Origin: Acidobacteriota bacterium
GTDB lineage: Bacteria > Acidobacteriota > Terriglobia > Bryobacterales > Bryobacteraceae
NCBI GenBank assembly: GCA_016185425.1
Contig: JACPNQ010000032.1
Span: 62,001 to 126,000 of the forward strand
Direction of reading: 5' to 3'
Length of the DNA: 64,000 nt
This document shows, piece after piece, positions 8,422 to 18,500 of the stretch (its first letter is position 1; each line of letters begins with the position of its first letter). A program made the translations under genes and the position numbers. The notes under the pieces were generated by a model. That model worked only from the letters and a program-made list of their open reading frames with translations. It did no database searches and was not told the origin of the DNA.

Positions 8422-9144
8422 CTACGGCGCGATCCATTCGAACCTGCTGATAATCACTTCCACCGTCTGCCGGTTCGACGGCGCGCTGCCCCGAAAGAGC
8501 CAAAGATTCATCCGCGCATTCTCGCCGCCAGGAACCGGGAGAAACGCGGTGAACGTTTTCTCCGCGATCAAATCGGCGGGATTCGTCGTGGCCGGATCGA
8601 TCCCTTTCACGCTGCGATGGCTAATACTCGTGGGCGTCCACTGGAAGCTGTGGATGCTCTGCACAGTGGCCGGAGGTTCCGTAAATCGGAGCAGGTTGCC
8701 CGGCGTATCATAGGGTTGAACGACGTACTGGGCATTGGCCGGATCGGCCGCGTTGCCCCACCGCGAAAACTCGATGTCGATCTCGCGGTGATTGTAATCG
8801 GGCGCGTCATTCCAAGTGAACAAACCGAGCACCACGTTCGGATCCAAGTTATCCACCACGCTATCCAGGTAGAAGCGGTACGTGCCGTAGCCGAGCGAGG
8901 CCGTGTTGATCACTTCCGCCGAATACCACTTATTGCCGGTTTTGGTCAGCTTCAAATGCAGCCGGCCCGGCGTATCCACCCACACGTTGTTCGCGCTGTC
9001 GGAAAAGTAGTTCGGTCCCGGCCCCACTTTTCCTCTGCTGGTTTTGACCATCCAGTTGTAACCAGAAAAGGACACGACGCGGCTATACTGCGCCGCCGCT
9101 GGAACACTCAGTGCGAGGAGCGCGACCAGGAGCCGGCGAATCAT
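8422..9144 (-). CDS. Secreted GH16-like glycosidase
   Basis: This 240-residue protein starts with a signal peptide (cleavage near PAAAQY). It carries REIDIEF at 120-126. The spacing Glu121, Asp123, Glu125 matches the GH16 catalytic pattern E-x-D-x-E. The rest is beta-rich with many aromatic residues (TWNDAPDYNHR, SFQWTPTS), as expected for a jelly-roll glucanase or galactanase. The start overlaps the stop of the DUF1801 gene in an ATGA. The polysaccharide substrate cannot be read from the sequence, and it is shorter than many GH16 enzymes. Confidence 0.75.
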   Translation of the reverse strand: MIRRLLVALLALSVPAAAQYSRVVSFSGYNWMVKTSRGKVGPGPNYFSDSANNVWVDTPGRLHLKLTKTGNKWYSAEVINTASLGYGTYRFYLDSVVDNLDPNVVLGLFTWNDAPDYNHREIDIEFSRWGNAADPANAQYVVQPYDTPGNLLRFTEPPATVQSIHSFQWTPTSISHRSVKGIDPATTNPADLIAEKTFTAFLPVPGGENARMNLWLFRGSAPSNRQTVEVIISRFEWIAP

Positions 9145-9560
9145 AGCGTCGCCTCACCCGCGCCCCGCGTTTTGGCCGCGGCGGCGATCAGCCGTTTCAG
9201 CGCTTCAAGATCGAGATCGGATAGACGCTTGAATCGAACGCAGGCCTTACCGATGGATGCCTTCGGCAGCGCCTCCTTGAACGACTCCGCCATGTAACCT
9301 CCTTCCGCCAGACAGTTCACGTATAGCGAGATGTAGCTTTTATTCGACGCCACAGCGAGTTTTGCGGTGTCCCCTTCGCGTCCGGTGGCGTAGCGGTATC
9401 GGAATGGGCCATAAACCAATATCCCGGACTGGATGGCTGGCTTCAACTTGGGAGCCGTTTTGCGGATAAGCGCATCGAGCGATGCCACCTCCGTTTTGCG
9501 CGGCTCCTCGAGCGCCCGAATATACTCCGCAGGCGAACCTACGGCGATTTGTCCCTTCAT
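9141..9560 (-). CDS. DUF1801-domain protein
   Basis: A 139-residue protein of the DUF1801/YdhG-like fold, with the typical segment LIRKTAPKLKPAIQSGILVYGPFRYRY followed by KSYISLYVNC. Function in the family is unknown. I prefer the ATG at 9558-9560 because the protein then begins MKGQIAVGSPAEYI, as in relatives; an upstream start would overlap the end of the HtrA gene. The stop overlaps the next gene start (ATGA), so it is part of the same minus-strand run. Confidence 0.75.
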   Translation of the reverse strand: MKGQIAVGSPAEYIRALEEPRKTEVASLDALIRKTAPKLKPAIQSGILVYGPFRYRYATGREGDTAKLAVASNKSYISLYVNCLAEGGYMAESFKEALPKASIGKACVRFKRLSDLDLEALKRLIAAAAKTRGAGEATL

Positions 9561-9585
9561 GGGCTTGAGGGTACCAGTTTCCGAA

Positions 9586-10728
9586 TCAGAGGTCGTCCGG
9601 CGCCTCACCAAGCGTCACAGTCACCTTCAACGACCGGCCGCCGCGGAACACGGTTAGCTCCATCACATCTCCCGCCCGCTTCTTCGCCAGCGCCGAGGCG
9701 ATCGCATCGCGCGTCTCGCACGGTTTGCCGTCGATCGCCATAATCAAGTCACCGCCCACACCCACTTCATAGTTGCCGATCACCACAAACTGCTGCGGGC
9801 CGCGAATGCCGGCACGCTCCGCCGCCGTGCCACGCTGCACGCTCTGCACCAACAGCCCGCCATCGGCTGGCAGTTTCAGCGCCTCCGCCCACTCGCCCTG
9901 CACCAGAATCGTCTGCACGCCGAAGAACGGCCGCTTGAAGCTCTTCCCCGCCCGATAGTCGTTCAACATCAGTTTGGCCTTGGCGATCGGCATCGCGAAC
10001 CCAATACCGATGTTGCCGCCCGGACCGTAAATCGCGGTGTTGATGCCAATCACCGAGCCCTGCGAATCGAGCAGCGGCCCGCCCGAGTTCCCCGGGTTGA
10101 TGGCCGCATCTGTCTGGACCATCCCCTCCAGCTCGCGATTATTCTCGTCGCGGATATTTCGTTTCAGGCTGCTGATGATGCCCGTTGTCAGCGTGCCGTC
10201 CAAGCCGAACGGATTGCCGATGGCCAGCACCTTCTGCCCTACCTGCAACCCATCCGATTCGCCCAGGCGCAAGTACGGCAGCTTCTTTCTTGGCGCGATG
10301 CGCAGCAGGCCCAGATCGTTGCCGGGGTCCTTCGCCAGCACTTCGGCGTCGTATTTCGACTGGTCGGAGAACGTCACCACAATCTTCTGGCCGCCGGCCA
10401 GCACGTGATTGTTGGTAAGGATAAGGCCCTTCTCCCCGTCGATCACGAAGCCGGACCCGGTTTCCCGGCTCGGAATCATCTCGTAGAACCACCCGCGCCT
10501 GTACACCGTACTAGAAATATTCACCGTCGCGGCGCGCGCCTGCTTGTAAATATCGATGTTGTTGAGCTCATCCTGGCTCAACCCGGCCCCGCTAACCCGG
10601 CCCTCCTCGAACAACGGTGTGTCCCGCAAGCTCCCCGCGGGGAAGAGTCGCGTCTTGGCGATCGACGTCAAATAGACAAACGCCCCGGCGAAAACGCCGG
10701 CCATGATCAGATAACGAAAGCGTTTCAT
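9586..10728 (-). CDS. HtrA/Deg-type serine protease with PDZ domain
   Basis: This 380-residue protein has an N-terminal membrane anchor (about residues 5-24, uncleaved or signal-like) and a trypsin-fold domain. Its intact triad is His108 (TNNHVL), Asp138 (GNDLGLL) and Ser215 (NPGNSGGPLL). A single C-terminal PDZ domain follows (about 270-375, GLLVQSVQRGTAAERAGI). The DegS/DegQ-like layout points to periplasmic protein quality control or regulated proteolysis. The start overlaps the coaE stop in an ATGA. A PDZ insertion (GPQQFVVIGNYEVGVGG) is longer than usual. Confidence 0.93.
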   Translation of the reverse strand: MKRFRYLIMAGVFAGAFVYLTSIAKTRLFPAGSLRDTPLFEEGRVSGAGLSQDELNNIDIYKQARAATVNISSTVYRRGWFYEMIPSRETGSGFVIDGEKGLILTNNHVLAGGQKIVVTFSDQSKYDAEVLAKDPGNDLGLLRIAPRKKLPYLRLGESDGLQVGQKVLAIGNPFGLDGTLTTGIISSLKRNIRDENNRELEGMVQTDAAINPGNSGGPLLDSQGSVIGINTAIYGPGGNIGIGFAMPIAKAKLMLNDYRAGKSFKRPFFGVQTILVQGEWAEALKLPADGGLLVQSVQRGTAAERAGIRGPQQFVVIGNYEVGVGGDLIMAIDGKPCETRDAIASALAKKRAGDVMELTVFRGGRSLKVTVTLGEAPDDL

Positions 10729-11327
10729 AGTCCTTTGAGAAGATTATAAACTTCGACGGTTTGGCGCCGCGAATCGTCGAACGTTGCCGACGTATCTATG
10801 ACGAAGTCCGCGACTTTTCGTTTCTCCTCATCGCTCCATTGGCGCGAAATTCGCGCTTCCACCTCGGCCCGCGTCCATCCGGACCGGTCCATCGCCCGTT
10901 TTATCTGCAATTCCCGGCCGCAGACCGCGAGTACCACCTTATCGAACCGCCGCCAGGCGCCTGTTTCGATATAGATCGCCGCTTCGCAGATTACGATCGC
11001 ATCCGGATCGGTCTTCGCGATCTCCCGTATCCGTTCCTGCCGCAGCCGTTCCACCGCTGGGTGCACAATCGCGTTCAGCGCTTCCAGCCGCTCCGGATTC
11101 GGAAACACCAGCGCGCCCAGCCTTCGTCGGTCGATGGTTCCGTCGTCTCGCAAAATCGCCGCGCCGAACAGCCGCACCACGTCCGGATATGCCTCGCCCG
11201 CCGGCGACATCGACTCGTGCCCCAGCCGGTCCGCCTCCAGCCGGTAACATCCCAGTTCTTCAAAGACACGGCCAACAAACCCCTTCCCTGTCGCCAGGCC
11301 GCCCGTCAACGCCACCGCGAGGATCAC
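10725..11327 (-). CDS. coaE: Dephospho-CoA kinase
   Basis: This 200-residue P-loop kinase catalyses the last step of coenzyme A synthesis, phosphorylating dephospho-CoA. The Walker A is GGLATGKG near residue 9, followed by EADRLGHE and the family pattern RRRLGALVFPNPERLEALNAIVHP. I use the GTG at 11325-11327, which overlaps the folD stop as GTGA and puts the P-loop at the expected distance. The longer upstream frame is only shadow of folD. The downstream stop overlaps the htrA start. The last Walker A residue is Gly where Ser or Thr is usual. Confidence 0.92.
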   Translation of the reverse strand: MILAVALTGGLATGKGFVGRVFEELGCYRLEADRLGHESMSPAGEAYPDVVRLFGAAILRDDGTIDRRRLGALVFPNPERLEALNAIVHPAVERLRQERIREIAKTDPDAIVICEAAIYIETGAWRRFDKVVLAVCGRELQIKRAMDRSGWTRAEVEARISRQWSDEEKRKVADFVIDTSATFDDSRRQTVEVYNLLKGL

Positions 11328-12229
11328 GGCTGACGCCGCTCGGCGGACTCCACCGTGTTCACCATGAGCATGGCGATCGTCAGCGGGCCGACGCCTCCCG
11401 GTACCGGCGTCCACGCGGACGAAATCTCCGCCGCGTCATAGGGCTGCATGTCCCCTACCAGAACGCTCCCGCGCTTATCGAAAGCGGCGGCCTTCTCTGT
11501 CTTCTCGCCGAAGATGCGGACTACGTCTTCGCGCTTGTCCAGACGGTTGATCCCCACATCGATCATCACCGCGCCCGGCTTCATGTGTTCCCGCGTCAGC
11601 ATCGCAGGCTTGCCGATGGCGCCCACCAGAATGTCCGCGCGCCGGCACTCGCCGGCCAAATCCGCCGTCCGTGAATGGCAGATGGTCACGGTCGCGTGTG
11701 CGTGCAGCAGCAGCATGGCCATCGGTTTGCCGACAATGTCGCTGCGGCCAACGATCACGGCGTGCTTTCCCGTCACCGGAATCTTGTACCGCTTTAAGAG
11801 TTCCATCACTCCGGATGGGGTACAGGGCCGGGGCCCAGGCCGGCCGATCGAAAGGTTGCCAACGTTTGTAGGATGGAAACCGTCGACATCCTTTTCAGGA
11901 GCTACCGCGTCCAGCACGCGCTGCGTGTCCACCTGTTTCGGCAGCGGCATCTGGACGAGGATTCCATCGATCTCCGGGCGCGCGTTCAAATCGGCGACAA
12001 TCTGCAACAGCTCATCCGTCGTAATCGTGTTGGGCGGCGTAAACTTCTCACTCACCATGCCCAGTTCCCGGCAGGTCTTCACTTTGCTAGCAACATATAC
12101 CTCGCTCGCCGGGTTGTTCCCAACCAACACCACAGCCAAGCCGGGCTTCCGAGCCAACCGCGCGATCCGCGGCTTCAGCTCCTCTAAAATCTCGTCGCGG
12201 ACGCGCTTGCCGTCCAAAACCTGGGACAT
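11324..12229 (-). CDS. folD: Bifunctional methylenetetrahydrofolate dehydrogenase/cyclohydrolase
   Basis: This 301-residue cytosolic enzyme interconverts 5,10-methylene- and 10-formyl-tetrahydrofolate. The family marks are present: YVASKVKTCRELGM holding the catalytic lysine, DGILVQMPLPK, KDVDGFHPTNVG and the nucleotide-binding GRSDIVGKPMA. It also has PVPGGVGPLTIAML near the C-terminus. Length is normal. It sits in the middle of the long minus-strand run, 30 bases after the amidase gene and overlapping coaE by four bases. Confidence 0.97.
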   Translation of the reverse strand: MSQVLDGKRVRDEILEELKPRIARLARKPGLAVVLVGNNPASEVYVASKVKTCRELGMVSEKFTPPNTITTDELLQIVADLNARPEIDGILVQMPLPKQVDTQRVLDAVAPEKDVDGFHPTNVGNLSIGRPGPRPCTPSGVMELLKRYKIPVTGKHAVIVGRSDIVGKPMAMLLLHAHATVTICHSRTADLAGECRRADILVGAIGKPAMLTREHMKPGAVMIDVGINRLDKREDVVRIFGEKTEKAAAFDKRGSVLVGDMQPYDAAEISSAWTPVPGGVGPLTIAMLMVNTVESAERRQP

Positions 12230-12259
12230 TGTTCCATTAAAACATCCCGGCCGTTTCGC

Positions 12260-13936
12260 CTACGGAAATAAAGATGGCGGAACTCTTTTCTTCGTCGCCT
12301 GCTCGAAGGCATAGGCAAGACCGAGGAGATTGCCTTCGCTGCAAGCCAATCCCGTGAAACTAACTCCCATTGGAGCCATTACGGGTTTGAAGTTGTCCGG
12401 AAAGCCAGTTCCGCCCCCGGGGGTCATCCCGAACGGCACGATCACTGTTGGATAACCAGGCTTGGCCGCGATGGCGGCGCCGCCCCCTCCGGGGAAGAGA
12501 ATCGCATCGAGCTTGTTCTCGTTCATGGCGGCATCGATTCCCCGCGTAGCCGCAAGCAGTATATCCTTCGCCCGATCGGCTTCGTATCGAGCCTTGTCGC
12601 GCTCGAGATCCATCTCGTCCGAGATGTCGAGGTTGGACTGGCCGTATTTGAGCGTGTTCGCTTTCTTGTTCGCGTTGTTGAATTCGCGGAGCTCGGTCAG
12701 CGATTTCAACGGCGCCGACGGCCCCAGCGTCGCCAGCCATTTGTTGAAATCGCGTTTCATGCCGTACTTGAAGACGATGGAGCAGTTGTCATCCTTGCCG
12801 CGCGCGCCACCTTCGCCCGAGCAGGTGTTCCACTGCGGCAGGGTCTGGTCGACAACGCTCGGGATATCGGCGGGGTCGACGATGATCGCACCTTCTCGTT
12901 TCAACACGGCGATCGCGTCCTCCATCGCCTGCTTCTGATCCGGGTTCAGGCCGCCCCGGCGTCCGCTATCGTTCGTCGCGTTGTAGTAAAACGCCCGCGG
13001 AATTCCAATGCGCGCGCCTTTCAGCGCATCTTTCTTAAGGAACGGCGTATAGTCGTTCTTCGCGGGGCGCGCGCACCGCGTCGTGGCCGCGTCCTCCGGG
13101 TCGGGCTTTGCGCCTTCCAGCGCGCCAAGAAGAATGGCCGCGTCGGTCACCGTTCGGGCCATGGGACCCGCTGTGTCCTGGTCGGCCGTAATCGGGATGA
13201 CTCCATAACGGCTCACACGGCCAACCGTCGGCTTCACTGCCGCGAGCATGTTCTGATTGGACGGGCTCAGTATCGAACCCGACGTTTCGGTCCCGACGTT
13301 GGCTGCCCAGAAGCTGGCCGCGGTGCCGATACCCGAACTCGATCCGCCGGTAAACAGCGCCGGTCTGCCGTCAAACGTCGACGGACGTGGGTCCCGGCGC
13401 GTGTCGTACGGATTGAAGCCAAACCCGCCGACGGAATTGTAGTTCGCGGGCATCGGTGTCGGCCCGCCCGCCACCCAATTCGCCAACTCAGTCATACCGG
13501 TCTTCGCAATGATGATCGCGCCCGCGGCTCTCAAATTCTTCGTCAGCGTCGCTTCATACGGTGGCGTATATCCTTCGAAGGCCAACGCGCCGCCGGTTGT
13601 CGGCATATTCGTCGTGTGGATGTTGTCTTTTAGGGCAATCGGAATGCCATGAAGCGGACCGCGGAGCTTGCCTTGCCGGCGCTCGCGGTCCAGAATATCG
13701 GCTTCTTCGAACGCCTTGGGGTTCACGTATAGCGTTGCGTTCAGCCGGTCTTCATACATAGCGATGCGGATGAGGTACTGCGCGACCAGCTCCCGTGAGG
13801 TGGTCTTACGGCGCTTCAGCGCATCCTGGAGTTGCGGGATCGTCGCTTCGACGACGTTGAATGGCTTCTTCGTTTCCGCGGCGGCTGGGCCTGCAAGTAG
13901 AGTCAGGACGGCTGCAATCGCGAGGATAAGGGGCAT
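12260..13936 (-). CDS. Secreted amidase-signature family enzyme
   Basis: This 558-residue protein has a signal peptide (residues 1-20) and the amidase-signature core. It carries Lys103 (PIALKDNIHTTN), the cis-serine loop GGSSSG (197-202) and nucleophile Ser221 (GTETSGSILSP). These form a Ser-cisSer-Lys triad that hydrolyses amide bonds. The signal peptide argues against the Gln-tRNA amidotransferase role. It starts ten bases after the M81 peptidase gene, suggesting co-expression with another extracytoplasmic hydrolase and an efflux pump. The substrate is unknown. Confidence 0.9.
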   Translation of the reverse strand: MPLILAIAAVLTLLAGPAAAETKKPFNVVEATIPQLQDALKRRKTTSRELVAQYLIRIAMYEDRLNATLYVNPKAFEEADILDRERRQGKLRGPLHGIPIALKDNIHTTNMPTTGGALAFEGYTPPYEATLTKNLRAAGAIIIAKTGMTELANWVAGGPTPMPANYNSVGGFGFNPYDTRRDPRPSTFDGRPALFTGGSSSGIGTAASFWAANVGTETSGSILSPSNQNMLAAVKPTVGRVSRYGVIPITADQDTAGPMARTVTDAAILLGALEGAKPDPEDAATTRCARPAKNDYTPFLKKDALKGARIGIPRAFYYNATNDSGRRGGLNPDQKQAMEDAIAVLKREGAIIVDPADIPSVVDQTLPQWNTCSGEGGARGKDDNCSIVFKYGMKRDFNKWLATLGPSAPLKSLTELREFNNANKKANTLKYGQSNLDISDEMDLERDKARYEADRAKDILLAATRGIDAAMNENKLDAILFPGGGGAAIAAKPGYPTVIVPFGMTPGGGTGFPDNFKPVMAPMGVSFTGLACSEGNLLGLAYAFEQATKKRVPPSLFP

Positions 13937-13946
13937 AGGGTCTATG

Positions 13947-15500
13947 CTAATTCACGCCAAACAATCCCGGCCGGATATGTCTATAGGCGAAGCGCGCCGG
14001 ATTCACCGCCGTCACACCACCGGAGTCCACTTCAATGATTTTGGCGGCAACGGGTTCATACGCAGCCCGCGGCGCAATCGTCCCCTTGGCCACCAGGATC
14101 TTCATCCGCTCCGGGTAAATACCCACGCTAATCAACTGGTGCAAGCTGAACGGGATAATTCGCTTCGGCGTGAGTAACAGGTAGTTCGGCATGTCCGGTG
14201 TCGATCCCTCCACTTCAATGACAGCCGACACGCCCATGTCCCAATACCGCCCGCCGCCATGCCGTACCGCCGGCTCCACAAAACGCCCGTCGTAAATCCC
14301 CTTTACCCGTCCCTTCACGCGCACCGAATCCCCGTGCATGTTATCGGTTTTGCCTCCCACCGGCATATCGAACGCACCGCCCACTCCCGCGCGGATCGCT
14401 GATTGCACCGCCGCCGGATCGGCGATCGTCATCGCCCATCCCTCCGCCTTCTGCTTCAACAGCTCCGCCAGAATGAACGTGCTGTCGCCCGCCGAACCAC
14501 CGCCGATATTGTCGCCCGCGTCCATCAAAGCTACCGGCCACGCCCCGTTTGTCATCGCCATCCGCACCGCGTCCGCGGCGCCAGGCGCCTTCAGCGCCAA
14601 TTGGGACCGCAGCCCCCACAGCATCCCGCCCAATCGCTCCGCCTCCCGTTTCGCCAATGCCGGATCGTTGTCGGTAACAACCACAACGCCCGGCCCCATC
14701 GCCGGAATGTCGGCGTACTGGTAACCGCCAGCCACACTTGCCGCCAATACGTTCGGTTGCTTCTCCAGCTTCTTGCTCTCGTCCGTAATCGGCTGCAACG
14801 GCGGCGCGTACGTGTTGTGGTAGAGGATGTTGAATAACATTGGCGGCTTCACCAGCGCCTGCGTTGGCTTTACCTTCCCGCTGACGATACCCGCCATAAT
14901 CCTCGCGGCGTGCACCCCGGCATCGCGCGCGTCCAAGTGCGGGCATTCTTTGTAAGTCAGCAGCGCCGTCGTCAGCTTCACGATCTCTTCGGAGATATTG
15001 GCGTGAAAGTCATGCACAACGACGATCGGGATCTGATCGCCCAACGCCATCCGCACGCGCCGCACCACCTCGGCGTCGGCGTGCGGATGGCTCTCCGTCA
15101 CCATCGTGCCGTGCAGGAAGAGTAATATCCCGTCCAGTTTCGGCGCATTTCGCAGCCGGTCCACCAGCTCCCCCGTCAGCGTCTCAAACGCCGAATCCAG
15201 CACCGTGCCCAGCGTCTGCGGCCCCGCGATGATCGTCGGATAAAGCTGAAGCCCGTGCATTGAGGCCCCGTAAATAAAACCCGCCGTCGTATTGTTGGCC
15301 TTGGCGGATTTCTCGATCAGCTCGGCCCCGCGCAGTATCCCGTCTGCGCCGCCGATCCCCATCTCAAACTCGGGCAGTCCCGTCTTCTTCGGGTTGAACG
15401 TATTCGTCTCGTGGACAATGCCGCCGATCGCAATCAGAGGCTTGGTCTGCGCCATCGCGGCGATTCCAAAGAGCAGTAGCAGCCGGATCATCAGCCGCAT
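13947..15500 (-). CDS. Secreted M81 family metallopeptidase (MlrC-like)
   Basis: This 517-residue protein has a signal peptide and the M81/microcystinase-C core: GGIVHETNTFNPKKT near the N-terminus, LDGILLFLHGTMVTE, VVVHDFHANISE, and DAGDNIGGGSAGD in the second half. MlrC in sphingomonads finishes degradation of linearised microcystin, but most relatives have unknown substrates and I do not assign one. The gene lies 12 bases after the RND pump gene and 10 before the amidase. The putative metal ligands (HETN and DFHAN) are intact. Confidence 0.88.
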   Translation of the reverse strand: MRLMIRLLLLFGIAAMAQTKPLIAIGGIVHETNTFNPKKTGLPEFEMGIGGADGILRGAELIEKSAKANNTTAGFIYGASMHGLQLYPTIIAGPQTLGTVLDSAFETLTGELVDRLRNAPKLDGILLFLHGTMVTESHPHADAEVVRRVRMALGDQIPIVVVHDFHANISEEIVKLTTALLTYKECPHLDARDAGVHAARIMAGIVSGKVKPTQALVKPPMLFNILYHNTYAPPLQPITDESKKLEKQPNVLAASVAGGYQYADIPAMGPGVVVVTDNDPALAKREAERLGGMLWGLRSQLALKAPGAADAVRMAMTNGAWPVALMDAGDNIGGGSAGDSTFILAELLKQKAEGWAMTIADPAAVQSAIRAGVGGAFDMPVGGKTDNMHGDSVRVKGRVKGIYDGRFVEPAVRHGGGRYWDMGVSAVIEVEGSTPDMPNYLLLTPKRIIPFSLHQLISVGIYPERMKILVAKGTIAPRAAYEPVAAKIIEVDSGGVTAVNPARFAYRHIRPGLFGVN

Positions 15501-15512
15501 AATAACAGGGAA

Positions 15513-18500
15513 CTAGTCTCCGGTCGGAGCCATCACGGGCTTAACGGGCGCCGCACTGTGATCTTCCACTTTCGACTGCACCTTCGACAGGTATAAATAC
15601 ACCACCGGCGTCAAGTACAGCGTAATCAATTGCGAAAACACCAGGCCTCCCACGACGCACAAGCCCAGCGGACGCCGCGCCTCTCCGCCCGCGCCTTGTC
15701 CCAACGCGATCGGCAGCGCGCCAAGCAGCGCGCACATCGTCGTCATCATGATCGGCCGGAAACGAATCAGACAGCCCTGATAGATCGCGTCAAACGGTGA
15801 CCGGCCCTCCACGCGCTCCGCCTCCAGGGCGAAGTCGATCTGCATGATCGCGTTCTTCTTCACAATGCCGATCAACAGAATCAATCCGACGAACGAGTAG
15901 ATGTTCAGATCCAGCTTGAACAGATAGAGCGTCAACAGTGCGCCGAAGCCCGCCGACGGCAGGCCAGACAGGATCGTTAGCGGATGAATGAAGCTCTCAT
16001 ACAGAATCCCCAGCACCAGGTAAACGACGAATATCGCCACGAACAATAGCAGCATCAGGTTCTTCGACGACTGCTGGAATGCCGCCGCCGTCCCCTGGAA
16101 CGTCCGGCTCACGCTCGATGGCAGCGTCCGGTCAGCCAGTTCCTCAACCTCCTTCACGGCTTCGCCCAGCGACGCTCCCGGCGCCAGATTGAACGCCAGC
16201 GTCACCGCCGTTAACTGCCCGTAATGATTGATCGCCTGCGGCCCGGCCCGCGGAACCATCCGCGCCACTGCGTCAATCGGTACCAGGTTTCCATCCGTCG
16301 ACCGCACATATAAATTCGACACTTCGCCCGGATCGGACTGGAACGGCCGCTCCACTTCCAGCAGCACACGATATTGATTGTCCGGCGCGTAAATCGTCGA
16401 GATCCACCGCGGCCCATACGCATTAAACAGCGCGCTCTCAATCTGCTCCGGCGTCACGTGCAGCGTCGCCGCCTTGTCGCGGTCGATCTCCACATGCAAC
16501 TCCGGATTCTTGATCTGTAGATCCGTTGTCACGTCGATCAGCCCGGGAATCTTCGTCATCTCCCGTTCCATCTCCGGCACGCTCTTATACAGCGCGTTGG
16601 TATCTCCGCTCAGAAGCGTGTACTGATACAGGCTCTTCGTCAGCGAGCCGCCAATACGAATGCTCGGCGGATTCTGCAAAAACGCGCGCATGTCGGGCAG
16701 GCTGTTCAACTTCGGCCGCAGCCGCGCCATCACCTCGTCGACACTCGCGCCGCGCTCACGCAGCGGCTTCAAATGGAAAAACATCCGCCCGAAATTCGGC
16801 CCGGCGTTGGACACCGAGCTCGACGTGCCGCCTGTACCGCTGAAGAATGCGTCAATCGCCGGGTCCGTCCGCGCAATGTCGGCCAGCTTCTGTACATTCT
16901 GCATCATCGTCAAATGCGACGTTCCCTGCGGCGCCTCCACGATCGTGAAGATCTGCCCTACGTCTTCGCTCGGGATAAATCCCTTCGGCACCGCCTGGAA
17001 TAGCCATACCGTTCCGCCGAGAATCGCAAACGAAGCCGCCAGCACCGCGAATCGGTGCCGCAGTGTCCACAGCAGCGTGCGGTCATACAGCTTCAACATC
17101 CCGTCGAAGATACTCTCGGTAAAGTTGTAGATCCTTCCATGCTGGCCGTGGTGCGCGTGCAGGAAGCGCGCCGACAGCATCGGCGTCAACGTCACCGACA
17201 CAAATCCCGACACCAGAATCGCCACTACGATCGTTACCGAGAACTCGCGGAACAGGCGCCCCAGAATCCCGCCCATGAAGAGCAGCGGGATGAACACGGC
17301 CGCCAGCGACACCGTCATCGACACAATCGTGAAGCTCACCTCGCGCGCGCCTTCAAACGCCGCCTGCATCGGCGGCACGCCGTTCTCCATGTGCCGCACG
17401 ATGTTTTCGAGCACCACAATCGCATCGTCGACCACAAATCCGATCGCCAGGATCAGCGCCATCATCGACAGATTGTCCAGGCTGTACTCGCACAGGTACA
17501 TCACCGAAAACGTCCCCAAGACCGCGATCGGCAGCGCCAGGCTCGGAATCACCGTTGCTGAAACGTTCCGCAGGAACAGGAAGATCACCATGATCACCAG
17601 CCCCAGCGTCAGGAACATCGTGAACTGCACGTCTTCAAAGGACTCGCGAATCGTCGCCGCGCGATCCGTTAGTATCCCCAGCTTCACCGTCGGCGGCAGC
17701 GCCGCGTTGAACGAAGGGAATAGCGCCTTCACGCCGTCAGCCACTTCCACGGCATTGGTGCCCGGCTGCCGCAACACCGTCAATACCAGCGCACGCTGCG
17801 ACTCGGTTGGCGTGTTGAACCATGACGCGGCCTTGTCGTCTTCCACCGAATCCAGTACCGTCGCCACTTCATCCAGCCGTACCGGCGACCCGCCCACGTA
17901 CGCGACAATCATCGGCTTATACGCCTCGGCGTCCACCAATTGCCCCGTCGCATGGATCGTCACCATCTGATCCTTGCCGTACAACGTGCCGGTCGGAATA
18001 TTCACATTGTGCCGCCGGATCGCATTCTCCACTTCGTCAATGCCGATCTTCTTCGCCGCCAGCGCGTCCGGATTCACCTGTATCCGCACGGCGTACTTCT
18101 GCGCGCCCATGATCTGCACTTGCGCCACGCCCGGCACCATCGAAATCCGCTGCGCCATCATCGTGTCGGCATACTCGTGCAGCCGGTAGAGCGGCATCGA
18201 CTTCGACGTAATCGTCAGATACAGCACCGGCTGGTCCGCCGGATTCACTTTCTTGAATGTCGGGGGGTTAGGCATCCCCGGCGGCAGCAGCGGCGAAGCT
18301 TGCGTAATCGCCGTCTGCACATCCTGCGCCGCGGCGTCCAGGCTGCGATTCAACGAGAATTGGAGCGTCACCGACGTCGCTCCCAGCGCGCTCGTCGAGT
18401 TCATCGAATCCAGCCCTTCGATCGTCGAGAACTGCCGCTCCAGCGGGGTGGCTACCGCCGACGCCATGGTCTCGGGATTCGCCCCCGGCAAACTCGCGCT